64,000 nucleotides of DNA from Artemisia argyi (Eukaryota; Streptophyta; Magnoliopsida; Asterales; Asteraceae): positions 61,536,338 through 61,600,337 of the forward strand of contig CM060691.1 in assembly GCA_030686995.1 (NCBI GenBank), in the 5' to 3' direction. A program made the position numbers and the translations under genes. The notes beneath the pieces were generated by a model, which worked only from the letters and a program-made list of their open reading frames with translations, made no database searches and was not told the DNA's origin. Below, in pieces: positions 13,557-25,702 of this stretch (positions within the stretch are counted from its first letter, which is position 1; the number at the start of each line of letters is the position of its first letter).

Positions 13557-15665
13557 CGGTTATATTTTTATTCGGGTCATAACACATAAAAAACGTGTAA
13601 AAACAAACAAAAATTGGTAAAAACGTATGAAAACGGATGAAAAGGACTAAACGTGTAAATCGTGTTGTTGGATTAGTTCGGTTTCATTAAATCGGTTATT
13701 TTTTTATTCGGCTCATAACACAAAAAAAACGTGTAAAAACAAACAAAAATGGGTAAAAACGTATGGAAACGGATGAAAAGGGACTAAACGTGTAAATCGT
13801 GTTGTTGGATTAGTTCGGTTTCATTAAATCGGTTATTTTTTTATTCGGGTAATAACACATAAAAAACGTGTAAAAACAAACAGAAATGGGTAAAAACGTA
13901 TGGAAACGGATGAAAAGGGACTAAACGTGTAAATCGTGTTGTTGGATTAGTTCGGTTTCATTAAACCGGTTATTTTTTTTATTCGGGTCATAACACATAA
14001 AAAACGTGTAAAAACAAAAAGAAATAGGTAAAAACGTATGGAAACGGATGAAAAGGGACTAAATGTGTAAATCGTGTTGTTGGATTAGTTCGGTTTCATT
14101 AAATCGGTTATTTTTTTATTTGGGTAATAACACATAAAAAACGTGTAAAAACAAACAGAAATGGGTAAAAACGTATGAAAACGGATGAAAAGGGACTAAA
14201 CGTGTAAATCGTGTTGTTGGATCAGTTCGGTTTCATTAAATCGGTTATATTTTTATACGGGTCATAACACATAAAAAAAGTGTAAAAACAAACAGAAATG
14301 GGTAAAAACGTATGGAAACGGATGAAAAGGGACTAAACATGTAAATCGTGTTGTTGGATTAGTTTGGTTTCAAAAAATCGGTTATTTTTTATTCGGGTCA
14401 TAACACATGCATAAAAAACGTGTAAAAACAAACAGAAATGGGTAAAAACGTATGGAAACGGATGAAAAGTGACTAAACATGTAAATCGTGTTGTTGGATT
14501 AGTTCGGTTTCATTAAATCGGTTATATTTTTATTTGGGTCATAACACATGCATAAAAAACGTGTAAAAATAAACAGAAATGGGTTAAAACGGATGGAAAC
14601 GGATGAAAAGGGACTAAACGTGTAAATCGTGTTGTTGGATCAGTTCGGTTTCATTAAATCGGTTATATTTTTATTCGGGTCATAACACATGAATAAAAAA
14701 CGTGTAAAAACAAACAAAAATAGATAAAAACGTATGGAAATGGATGAAAAGGGACTAAACGTATAAATCGTGTTGTTGGATTAGTTCGGTTTCATTAAAT
14801 TGGTTATATTTTTATTCGGATAATAACACATGCATAAAAAACGTGTAAAAACAAACAGAAATGGGTAAAAACGGATGGAAACGGATGAAAACGGACTAAA
14901 CGAGTAAATCGTGTTGTTGGATTAGTTCGGTTTCATTAAATCGGTTATATTTTTATTCGGGTAATAACACATGCATAAAAAACGTGTGAAAACAAACAGA
15001 AATGGGTAAAAACGGATGGAAACGGAAGAAAACGTACTAAACGTGTAAATCGTGTTGTTGGATTTGTTCGGTTTCATTAAATCGGTTATATTTTTATTCG
15101 GGTAATAACACATGCATAAAAAACGTGTAAAAACAAACAGAAATGGGTAAAAACGGATGGAAACGGATGAAAAGGGACTAGACGTGTAAATCGTATTGTT
15201 GGATTAGTTCGGTTTCATTAAATCGGTTATATTTTTATTCGGGTAATAACACATGCATAAAAAACGTGTAAAAACAAACAGAAATGGGTAAAAATGTATG
15301 GAAACCGATGAAAATGGACTAAACGTGTAAATCGTGTTGTTGGATTAGTTCGGTTTCATTAAATCGGTTATATTTTTATTCGGGTCATAACACATGCATA
15401 AAAAACGTGTAAAAACAAAAAGAAATGGGTAAAAACGTATGGAAACGGATGAAAAGGGACTAAACGTGTAAATCTTGTTGTTGGATCAGTTCAGTTTCAT
15501 TAAATCAGTTATATTGTTATTCGGGTCATAACACATGCATAAAAAACGTGTAAAAACAAACAGAAATGGGTAAAAACGGATGGAAACGGATGAAAAGGGA
15601 CTAAACGTGTAAATCGTGTTGTCGGATCAGTTCGGTTTCATTAAATTGGTTATATTTTTATTCGG
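13557..15665. repeat. 137-bp minisatellite, about 15 units
   Basis: Units share AAATCGGTTATATTTTTATT, CGTGTAAAAACAAACAGAAA, AACGGATGAAAAGGGACTAA and TCGTGTTGTTGGATTAGTTC. The first six or so units read AACACATAAAAAACG (136-137 bp); from about 14400 on most read AACACATGCATAAAAAACG, about 4 bp longer. This marks two sub-arrays. The array is cut by element B after GGGTCAT (15670) and resumes at 23841. Confidence 0.93.
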
Positions 15666-15670
15666 GTCAT

Positions 15671-17058
15671 TGATACGTGGGAATCGCACCAGGCTTTACC
15701 TCTCAAGGGATCTTGAGAAGCTTACAACCCCCACCAGGCAGTGTACCTGATCGTTGTAGTATAGTATAGTGACAAGTATCGGGGGATTGATCGTTCAGCT
15801 AGGAATAGTGTCGCTAGGATTAGAAAACCTAAATACTAGTTCTAAAGGTGAGGGATGATTATTTTTGTATTTTTATATTTTTTAGAAAGCAAGTAAAAAT
15901 CTCGGGGTTTGAAGGATTTGGGCGGAATTAGTTGCTAGTCAACTAACCCAATACTAAAGATGCAATCAAAATAAAAAACCAGAAATGAAAATAAACTAAA
16001 TTAACTAAGGTTGTGAGCAATAAGTGGAGAAGTTGTGTTTACTTAGATTTCACTACTCCCTAGATATCTTTTACACGTTAATTACTTGTTATAGTTGCGT
16101 GGATGACGGATTGTATTCCTTAATACCATTCATGGGGTGGCGCACTTAATTCCCCAATCCTATGAGTGCCTACTTCACTCCTATGTCGAGCCGGCTAAGA
16201 AGCTCCTAACATGGGATCATTAGAATTTACTCATGCATTAAATACAATCAATAAAACCTAGTGCACGTCAGTTCATGTTTCCTAAGACGTTCAAGCATGT
16301 TACCAATTGGAGATCTGCCAGTTTTCTTAAGCCTAACATCGAATTCATTTATCCAATACAACCATAAACAAGTAATCAACACATAATTAACATCTAGGTT
16401 TTATTAGATCCAAGCAAACACAAGATAGATCTAGCGTAGCATGATGGAATTAAGACAAGAAAAAGATATAGACAACCAACACATAGACATATTGATTGAA
16501 TTAAAACAATACTTATCTCAATTACACATGAAAGATATCAAGGGCTGAGAACCCTTGAAAAACCTGTAAAATTCGTGCCAAGTTCGGCCTTAGGGTTTCT
16601 CAAAAACTTCTCTCTTCTTAATGTGAAAATTAGAAAACTATATATAGGAAATAGGGTCTGACGGCGTCAAGAACAAATTTGTGACGCCGTCATCTCGCCG
16701 CCAAAATAAATCTCGGACTGCCTTGATCCAGATCTGACGCCGTCAAGTGTTATGTGTTTCCAGGCCGTCATGCATTTTCCTCTTGACTCCCTACCTTGTG
16801 ACGCCGTCATTTCTGTACTGGATCGTCATGGAAATTACTCTTGACGCCGTCACCTACTGTTCCCAGCAAGGAAAATTAAGACTTTGGCGTTTTCTTCACT
16901 TTTATGCTCTAAAAACGTCCGAATTGCTTCCTTTTCCAGATTTCTCTCCCAAAGTACCTAAAATCACAAAAGGAACGATTTAGGGTAATATTTGATCAAA
17001 TAAATTCGAATTCGGGCTTAAATGACCCCCTAAAAGTGGTTCATTTTTCGCCTCATCA
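15671..17058 (-). repeat. Element B 3' LTR (left copy)
   Basis: 1388 bp. It holds the TGACGCCGTCA array (about 16660-16855) and, on the minus strand, a TATATATAG box at about 16639-16646. It is 23 bp shorter than the other LTR because it lacks one TCTTGATGCCGTCA-type unit. Confidence 0.93.
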
Positions 17059-19487
17059 TATACCCTTACACTTGAGATTTGCTTGTCCTCAAGCAAATGC
17101 GCTTTTATTCTAGTCAAAATACAAGTTAGGGGTCATTTAACACTAATATAAAAGTAATTACAACAAATAATCGTTTCACTAAAGACCAAAGACAAGCACG
17201 GAGGTCATACACTAGCACCTCACAAATAGTGTTTAGATACTCACATCTCTCGGGTGTAATAAAGTATAAATTACAATATGGAAACGGAAGATATCTCTCA
17301 CTACCTGTCATAGCAAATTAGATTACCATAGGCTTGGGAAAGGATCAAACCTCCACCACATGGCGTAAGCACCTAGGATAAACTATCAAAGAGGTCTTTT
17401 AAAGGGTTGTAACGTTAGGTGTAGGGATATGAAATACACGGTTTTGTTGGATAAAGGAAGTTTTTACTGGTGGCGAGTTAACAATCTTGGTTAATTACAT
17501 GTACAATATGGCGTTGCTAAGCCAAGACTAGACTCGACTTAAGCTAATAAATGAAAAATAACAAAAAACATAAAATGAACATAGAATGAAACGGGATGGT
17601 AGTCCGTATTTTTTTTTTTTTTTTTTTTTTTTTTCATACACTCTTACCCTACCATCCAAAATAATACATCATAGGGAATGAACATTCCCTTTACACATGA
17701 ATTTTTACATACTTTACAATAAGCTAAACTAATGACTCGAATTAAGAAAATCAAAACACTTGGAGCACTTTTAAGATTAACGCACATATGGGGGTAATAA
17801 AATGATGTTCTTCCCCATTACTCCATAAAATAAGTACTTTACCCATGAGTCCCAATCGTCCTAAAACAATATGTACAAGGATATAACTCGACTTAGCAAC
17901 CATGTAATCAATTAGATAGTTAACTTAGGGTTTAACAAATAACAATAATGCACTAAAAATGAGCGCATACATGGAAGGTTAAGGCGATTTGGGTGTACAT
18001 TTAAGTGGGGTGTAACAAATTTTTCCTTTAAGTAAAATGCTTAAAGTTAGAAACGAAAAGATAGGCTCGGAGGGGTGTACTAGGGGTTTCGTGTACTAAA
18101 AATGAGTACAACGCTAAGGGTGTGGGAAAAATTAGTTGACTTAACTAGCCAAATAATATGACTTAAATGGTCAAGTAATTATGATACGGGTTTAACATAA
18201 GGGTGATCCTAATGCCTCTTATCATGTAGTAAATCCTACTACACGAATGTAGTCTCACTAGCGGTCTCGGGATGCATCACTAACGCAAGTTCTAGAATCT
18301 AAATGCTACCGGTACACTCATAAGCACTAATAGTAAATGCTTTTCCTATCAAATCTAAAGGCGAACCTCACATATTTGGGTGGAAAATTTTTCTGAATAT
18401 ACGGTTATGTGCTAGTTATACAATCTCCTATACAAGAGACGCTTGCAATGGCTAGAGTTTCACTCTTAAATGTTGTAAAAAATTTTAAATTTGGCGCAAA
18501 AATTGCACTAACAGGTATTTCTCATAGTTTTATTACACATCTACCATTAAACAAACAAACTCAAGCGAAAGTGCATATGTAAGGTATCATCATTTTACCC
18601 TCCCTTACACTTAAGATGAACATTGTCCCCAATGTTCAAATAAAGAATGTAAAAGTGAAATAAGTAAAAGGAATGAAATTAAATACTCCCCTGATTCGTT
18701 CGGTATGGATAATAAGGTGGCCAGATTAGATCTTCCTCTAAGAAAATGAACAATCAAAGCTTCCTTTCCAGAATATAAATCATCTTCTTGTCATACATAA
18801 TCTGTAAATTCTGAAAAAACAAACAAGGCAACCTCGCATAAAATCGGCGGCATCCTATATAAGTTACTAAATCCTAGAAAACAAGATAAGATATAATGCT
18901 TGTGGAATGAAGTTTGCAGATTTCCTGGAGATTATAAAACTTAATAATTCACAAAAACCATAAGACTCCGTTAGAAAAACAAAACTGGTAAAATTTCCAG
19001 ATTTTTACACGTGACGCCGTCAAGAGTTAACTCGTGACGCCGTCAGAAGTGGCCTGCAGAAATTCTTATGTTAAGTTTCCGGAAAATTTCTGGAAAAACT
19101 TGGTCCTACTTCCTGGAAAATCCTGCAAAACTTCATTATGACTCAATACAAGCATTTGACTCTAACAAATGCGAATATACATGTTCATTTAATATTGTGG
19201 AGAATCATGATCGGTTTGTTTCTTAAAAACATATTTGGGGTTTCCCCTTACACTTATCTTTTGCAAAAAATACTTTTAGGTGGAGTTAAGACTAGGCCAA
19301 AACAACAAAGTAAAGTATTTCCATTATTTAATTGAGAAACATGATCTACCAACAATAAAAATAAAGCATGCATATGGAAGCAAATAACAAACAAACAAAA
19401 ATAAAATAACACAAAACATGGGTTGCCTCCCAAGAAGCGCTTTTCTTTATTTACGAGTCTTGTAGCTAGACTCAAGGTCATGGGTTA
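17059..19487 (-). other. Element B internal 3' non-coding region
   Basis: About 2.4 kb between the gag stop and the 3' LTR, closely homologous to 36516-39016 of element C but without a reading frame. Landmarks are the polypurine tract (minus AAGTGTAAGGGTATA) at 17059-17075, a T-run at 17610-17633, a TGACGCCGTCA pair at about 19011-19047, and the block GCGCTTCTTGGGAGGCAACC (minus) at about 19419-19438 just after the stop. Conservation without coding suggests functional RNA or cis signals. Confidence 0.75.
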
Positions 19488-22258
19488 CTACGTGACCTCA
19501 TCGCTGGTTCCACTCTCTAGGTCATCTTCTAAACCAGTATCGCTTTCGTAGTGTAAGTACTTTGGGTCTTTGAACTCGAAGATATCTTTTCGATACTTAG
19601 AACCAAGCTTACTAACATCCTTAAAGAATCCGCATGATAAATCAGAAGTGTTCTTACACCCTCTCCGAACATCTTCATCACACAAAATAAGTTGGGAACT
19701 TATCTTGTCAAGCCCGTCACAATCGATTTCCTTAAGGTCTCTTCTCTTGTATGGCGTTTGGTCTGAGACCCTCCTAATTCCATCAGCGAAGGTCATGATT
19801 CCGTTCCGGTCATCAATTATCAGATTAGTGATCTCGCAAAAGGGCGCCCCAAAAATGACTTGTGATAATCTAGGGTCGACATAGTCTTCGATATTGTCCA
19901 CAATTGTAAATTCCATAGTCAATGTCATATTTCCCACAAACACCTGGATTTCATGATCCTTACCAACTACTTTCTCTACCTTGTAAATCATTCCCCATCT
20001 GCAGATATTATTATAATGGAATAGGGACATAAAATTCTTCGGCGGGAATACGTTAATGTAGACGTTATCGAAGTATTTATGACCGATCATGCAGGGAATT
20101 TTGAGATTATTCGGATCACGCCATCTTATCTTCCCCGACTCTCCATCCTTTGATCCGTATAGATTCCTCTCAAGGGAAGGACGATACTCGTACACCTCCT
20201 CATTACCCCTACGAAAAATTACCTTCTTAACACCATTGGTGAATAATGCACTACCATCCTTCTCATCAAGGATCACTCCTAATTCATTGATAAATGGTTT
20301 CCCAAGAATAAGGTTGGTTAACGTTTGATTGGTGAGAGGGTCCACGTCATCGACCACAGTGAGGTCTATGTTGTAAACAAGTTCTCCAATCATAATTGAT
20401 AAATTTTTCATTACCCTTGCATTATTAACTTTCTCGCACATAATACGTTCTGGGAAGGCTTCGTGGTATAAGGAAAGGGGGATTATGTTGACTGGGAAGC
20501 TAGGATCTATATGACTATCGGTTAAGAGCTTTTCCTTAATGGTCCAGGAGATCTTGAAAACTTTAGGGTTGCTTTCCTCAGTCCAATCGCTACTTCCACT
20601 AGTAATATCCTCCATTTTTCTCTCGGGTTCCTCTATAATAGATTTACCCAAAATGGCTGGATTTCTCTCATGCTCTTCCGATCTTTCTTTCCCTTCATTC
20701 GATTTGCCAGATTCTTGCGCGGTGCACTGCTCGGATGAGTTGGTAGGTTTTTTGGCCAAATCGTGGTCTACCCTTAAGGTCTCAACTTTAGCCGTATGAC
20801 CAATTTTGTTAGTTTGTTGTTGGGTTGGGTTGGGTGTAGAAGCAGATATCGTGGTGATGGTGTTTACGAAATGGATTGGTCCTAGGGGGTTGACAGGTTC
20901 TTTTCCTTTTGGGGATAGATGTTTGAATAACTTGCTAGGACTTTTTATTTTCACAGGGGAGGTTGGTGGACTCATGACGGTAACAGACTTAACCTCATCA
21001 ACGTGAATGAGTTTATTAACAACATGCTCTTTGATAGCAGTTAACAGATTACAAATCTTGTTGTTCATATTAGCCTGCTGTTGTCTAAATTTAGCCTCGA
21101 GCGTAGAGAGCTGTAATTTTTGAGATAGAATGAATTTTTTTAGAGCATCTTCACAGCTTTGCCTAGGAACGCCTTGTGATGGAAAATGCTCGGACCAAGT
21201 GAGTGGTGAGGAGTCATTGAAGGATACTCTCCGTGTTTGGTATCCTCTGAAATTAGGTTTATCCTTCCATGCCTCATAGGCCTCGCCAGAAGTTCGAGGA
21301 CCTCGACCCACGTGTGACAATGTGAATTCATTAAAAGCACGTTTTGGAAGCTCCATGCAGTTATGAGTCTCGTTAGCTCCATTACATAATTTGCATGTAG
21401 AAGCGATTCTGCCTACTTGGCTTGAAGGTTTTTGAGCTTCGTAAGATTTCATGAGAGACTTGACTCGACCTTCAAGTTCCATGATTCTACGGTCGGGAGT
21501 GCTAGAATTGTTCGAAGGTAAAGATATTGCCTTGACCGTTTTGTTCAAATCACAGGGATCATTCCAACTTTCGTTGTCATAGAGAGCAAGATCTTCTATG
21601 AGTTCCCATGATTGTTCCGCACTTAGATCACGCAGCTTACCACCGGCCGATTGGTAAATGGCTCGCCTCGTGGAGAGATCGATATGGTCATAAAAGATTT
21701 GGACTTGGAGCCAAAGATCTATGCCATGATGAGGGACTTTTTGGAGTAAGTCCTTGAAACGAGTCCATGCTTCATAAAGAGATTCGTTTTGACGTTGTTG
21801 GAACATCAAGATGTCATTTCTATGCTTAGTAGTTCTCCCCGGTGGGAAAAATTGAGCAAGGAACGAGTGGTGAGATCATCCCATGTGGTGATGGATCCCG
21901 CGGGTAAACGCTCAAGCCATTGACTAGCTTGATCCCGTAGAGAGAATTGGAATAGGCGTAATCGGGTTGTCTCTCTAGTTTCAACACCTAGGTCTATGGA
22001 ATCTACGATTTTTAGGAAGTCCTTAAGATGTTGGTTTGGATCTTCGGAACGAAGTCCATGGAATGCACATCCGCTTTGCACCAACCGGATGGTGTCGGAT
22101 CACAAGGGAGTCACATTGGCTTCGGTGAGCTCAATGGTGTTTCGGTAGCCTTGGTGGCTAGGTCGGGAATACTCTCCTAAGGTTCGGGGCCTAAGGGGTT
22201 CTAGTGGTGGGTTTTGTTGTGGTGGGATGACGGGTTCAAGGATGTTCCCATCGTCCAT
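19488..22258 (-). pseudogene. Gag plus two degenerate retropepsin-like domains (element B)
   Basis: The reading frame opens at ATG 22258 (MDDGNILEPVIPPQQNP) and carries RTLGEYSRPSHQGYRNTIEL, then an in-frame TGA at 22102-22100. A retrotransposon gag domain follows (SGCAFHGLRSEDPNQHLKDF ... QFSLRDQASQWLERLPAGS), with a one-base deletion near 21862. From 21809 the frame is open for 773 residues: rest of gag (QKVPHHGIDLWLQVQIFYDH), a Cys/His cluster (CKLCNGANETHNC), a long polar linker, then two protease-like folds. The first has IDPSFPVNIIPLSLY and the second VYINVFPPKNFMSLF, at the place where retropepsins carry D-S/T-G; neither has that triad. Each fold ends with an I(L/F)G(K/A)PF motif. No polymerase follows. 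Confidence 0.82.
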
Positions 22259-22403
22259 GATGTCGTGTGGTGAAGAGTTACGAACAAAAACACAAAGAAA
22301 TAAGATAGACTAAAGAAAACCTAAAAATAAAAATAAAATCTTACTAGAAAGGAATCTAGCAAGTAGACCTAATAAAAAGAGATTCTAACCTAGACAATAA
22401 CTA

Positions 22404-22422
22404 TTCCCCGGGCTGCGGCGCC
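22404..22422 (-). promoter_or_regulatory. Element B primer binding site
   Basis: Minus strand TGGCGCCGCAGCCCGGGGA, about seven bases after the LTR end. It resembles the complement of the 3' end of plant tRNA-Asp, as in Athila/Tat-type elements, with one extra base compared with the better match in element C. Confidence 0.75.
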
Positions 22423-22429
22423 AAAAACT

Positions 22430-23840
22430 TGATACGTGGGAATCGCACCAGGCTTTACCTCTCAAGGGATCTTGAGAAGCTTACAACCCCCACCAGGCAG
22501 TGTACCTGATCGTTGTAGTATAGTATAGTGACAAGTACCGGGGGATTGATCGTTCAGCTAGGAATAGTGTCGCTAGGATTAGAAAACCTAAATACTAGTT
22601 CGAAAGGTGAGGGATGATTATTTTTGTATTTTTATATTTTTTAGAAAGCAAGTAAAAATCTCGGGGTTTGAAGGATTTGGGCGGAATTAGTTGCTAGTCA
22701 ACTAACCCAATACTAAAGATGCAATCAAAAAAAAATACCAGAAATGAAAATAGACTAAATTAACTAAGGTTGTGAGCAATAAGTGGAGAAGTTGTGTTTA
22801 CTTAGATTTCACTACTCCCTAGATATCTTTTACACGTTAATTACTTGTTATAGTTGCGTGGATGACGGATTGTATTCCTTAATACCATTCATGGGGTGGC
22901 GCACTTAATTCCCCAATCCTATGAGTGCCTACTTCACTCCTATGTCGAGCCGGCTAAGAAACTCCTAACATAGGATCATTAGAATTTACTCATGCATTAA
23001 ATACAATCAATAAAACCTAGTGCACGTCAGTTCATGTTTCCTAAGACGTTCAAGCATGTTACCAATTGGAGATCTGTCAGTTTTCTTAAGCCTAACATCG
23101 AATTCATTCATCCAATACAACCATAAACAAGTAATCAACACATAATTAACATCTAGGTTTCATTAGATCCAAGCAAACACAAGATAGATCTAGCCTAGCA
23201 TGATGGAATTAAGACAAGAACAAGATATAGACAACCAACACATAGACATATTGATTGAATTAAAAGAATACTTATCTCAATTACACATGAAAGGTATCAA
23301 GGGCTGAGAACCCTTGAAAAACCTGTAAAATTCGTGCCAAGTTCGGCCTTAGGGTTTCTCAAAAACTTCTCTCTTCTTAATGTGAAAATTAGAAAACTAT
23401 ATATAGGAAATAGGGTCTGACGGCGTCAAGAACAAATTTGTGACGCCGTCATCTCGCCGCCAAAATAAATCTCGGACTGCCTTGATCCAGATCTGACGCC
23501 GTCAAGTGTTATGTGTTTCTAGGCCGTCATGCATTTTCCTCTTGACGCCCTACCTTGTGACGCCGTCATTTCTGTACTGGATCGTCATGGAAATTACTCT
23601 TGACGCCGTCAAGATTTTCTTCTTGATGCCGTCACCTACTGTTCCCAGCAAGGAAAATTAAGACTTTGGCGTTTTCTTCACTTTTATGCTCTAAAAACGT
23701 CCGAATTGCTTCCTTTTCCAGATTTCCCTCCCAAAGTACCTAAAATCACAAAAGGAACGATTTAGGGCAATATTTGATCAAATAAATTCGAATTCGGGCT
23801 TAAATGACCCCCTAAAAGTGGTTCATTTTTCGTCTCATCA
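22430..23840 (-). repeat. Element B 5' LTR (right copy)
   Basis: 1411 bp. On the minus strand it begins TGATGAGACG and ends CGTATCA. The TGACGCCGTCA array is at about 23415-23635 and has one more unit than the other LTR, a 23-bp difference near 23610. Confidence 0.93.
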
Positions 23841-23845
23841 GTCAT

Positions 23846-23893
23846 AATACATGCATAAAAAACGTCTAAAAACAAACAGAAATGGGTAAAAAC
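23846..23893. repeat. 137-bp minisatellite, continuation after element B
   Basis: AATACATGCATAAAAAACG and AAACAAACAGAAATGGG continue the unit broken at 15670, then the sequence switches at about 23894 to the CCACCA array. Confidence 0.9.
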
Positions 23894-24883
23894 GAACACA
23901 ACCACCAGCCACAACCACCAGCAGCAACCACCACCAGCCACCACCACCACCATCAACCACTACCACCACCATCCACAACCACCACCACCACACCAGACAC
24001 CACCACAACCACAACTAGCCACCACCAGCAGCAACCACCACCACCACCACCACAACCACCAGCCACCACCAGCAGCAGCAACCACCATCAGCCACCACTA
24101 CCACCATCAACCACTACCACCACCAGCCACAACTACCACCACCACACTAGACACCACCACAACCACAACTAGCCACCACCAGTTGCAACCACCACCACCA
24201 CCACCACCACAACCAGCCACCACCAGCAGCAACCACCACCACCACCACAACCAGCCACCACCACCACCACAACCACCAGCATCACCAACACCACCACTAG
24301 CCACCACTACCACCATCAGCCACTACCACCACCAGCCACCACCACCATCAACCACTACCACCACCAGCCACAACCACCACCACCACACCAGACACCACCA
24401 CAACCACAACTAGCCACCACCATCACCACCAGCCACAACCACCACCACCACCACCACCACAATCACAACCAACCACCACCACCAGCATCACCAACCACCA
24501 CCACCATCACCAACCACCACCACCACCAGCATCACCAACACCACCACCACCACCACAACCACCAGCTACCAGCAGCAGCAGCAACTACCACCAGCCACCA
24601 CTACCACCATCAGCCACTACCACCACCAGCCAAAACCACCACCACCACCACCACAACCAGCCACCACCACCACCACCACAACCACCAGCCACCACCACCA
24701 TTAGCCACTACCACCACCAGCCACCACCGTTAGCCACTACCACCTCTAGCCATCACCACCACCACTACCACCACTAGCCACCACCACCATCACCACCACC
24801 ACCACCAGCAACCACCGCCACCACCAGCAGCTACTACCACTAACACCACCAGCCACCACCACCACCAGCAACCACCACCACCA
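23894..24883. repeat. CCACCA-rich array, about 1 kb
   Basis: Almost pure C/A sequence built from ACC triplets with AGC, ATC and ACAACC variants. Larger blocks recur, for example CACCAGACACCACCACAACC with its CACTAGACACC variant near 23991, 24144 and 24388, so part of the array grew by block duplication. The other strand is GGT/TGG-rich and could form G-quadruplex or R-loop structures. The His/Pro and Gly/Val/Trp translations are composition artefacts. Confidence 0.93.
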
Positions 24884-25327
24884 TCTTTTTTTAGTCATCT
24901 TTATCATAAGTATTAAATGTAGTGAGCATTTAAAATATTGTTATTCATATATCAGAATCTTTTTAACATGTTATATATATTTTAAATTTGTATGTTGTAT
25001 CAAATAAAGCACAAATTACCTTTAATTACTAGAGTGTCATAATTTGGACTAAATTATACATTAATTAAGACTTACATATTAAAAACTTAAAGAGTGATTT
25101 GATTGATTTGCATGAGAACATGAACTGACTGCATGGGAAGACTCAATACTTTGAATTAGTACTCTGTAATTACTTTTTGCAATGATTTAGTTTACACAGC
25201 CACATATATATGTTTGGAGAGTAGATTATTAATTAATTATTGTATCTAGTTTCATCCCTATCCACATAAATCATCATCAAAAAACATAATTTCTTACTTA
25301 ACCATTATCAAATCATCATCTAAAAGC

Positions 25328-25702
25328 ATGTCTGGATCTCCTAATCTCGATGAACTGAAAGATTTGTGTGGGTCTGATAAACTTCACAACTGTCTCAAGT
25401 TCCTCTTCAGTCAAGAAGTTCCTCTAAATGAAGTAATGATCTAGTGTTTGGGTGAGAAGCGTGATGAGCTGCGGATAAGTGTTGATAAGCGCACCGAGAG
25501 AATGGCTGAGGTTTTAGATCTTAACTTTGATGAAGAAGAAGCTACTGCTGATGGTTATGAGTCCCTTGAGGAGGTTCAAGTGATGGAGCGCCGTTTGCTG
25601 GAGTCCCTTTCGGCCATTTTGGTTGACCTTTGTGCTCTGGTATCCAAGAAGGAGGAAGCCATTGCCGATATGGATTATTATGATCAGAGCTCCAGTTGAA
25701 TG
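25328..25702 (+). pseudogene. Unidentified small reading frame with one in-frame TAG
   Basis: From ATG 25328 the frame reads MSGSPNLDELKDLCGSDKLH and so on for 38 codons, hits TAG at 25442-25444, then continues in the same frame for about 86 codons (CLGEKRDELRISVDKRTERM ... ADMDYYDQSSS) to TGA at about 25700. Composition is protein-like: acidic, Leu/Glu-rich, probably helical. I do not recognise the family. It lies inside the CACTA element away from the transposase genes, which fits a captured host gene fragment or a degraded accessory frame. A polyA-signal-like AATAAATATG occurs at about 25818. Confidence 0.45.

Larger units (their letters stand above)
15671..23840 (-). mobile_element. Ty3-like non-autonomous LTR element B, minus strand, 8170 bp
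   Basis: Flanked by GTCAT at 15666-15670 and 23841-23845 within the minisatellite, giving a clear 5-bp target duplication. LTRs are 15671-17058 (3' LTR) and 22430-23840 (5' LTR), with TGATGAGG ... CGTATCA ends on the minus strand. The primer site lies at 22404-22422 and the polypurine tract at about 17059-17075. The only coding region is gag plus protease-like sequence; reverse transcriptase, RNase H and integrase are absent, so it needed enzymes from another element. By eye the LTRs differ at roughly 19 positions and one 23-bp indel, so it is older than element C. Confidence 0.95.

Noticed and set aside
19570..21382. Plus- and minus-strand frames inside the gag region of element B
   Set aside because: Shadows of the 773-residue minus frame in other frames; no domain features.
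23882..24413. His/Pro/Thr-rich frames and Gly/Val/Trp-rich minus frames
   Set aside because: They come from the CCACCA array and have no start context or family resemblance.
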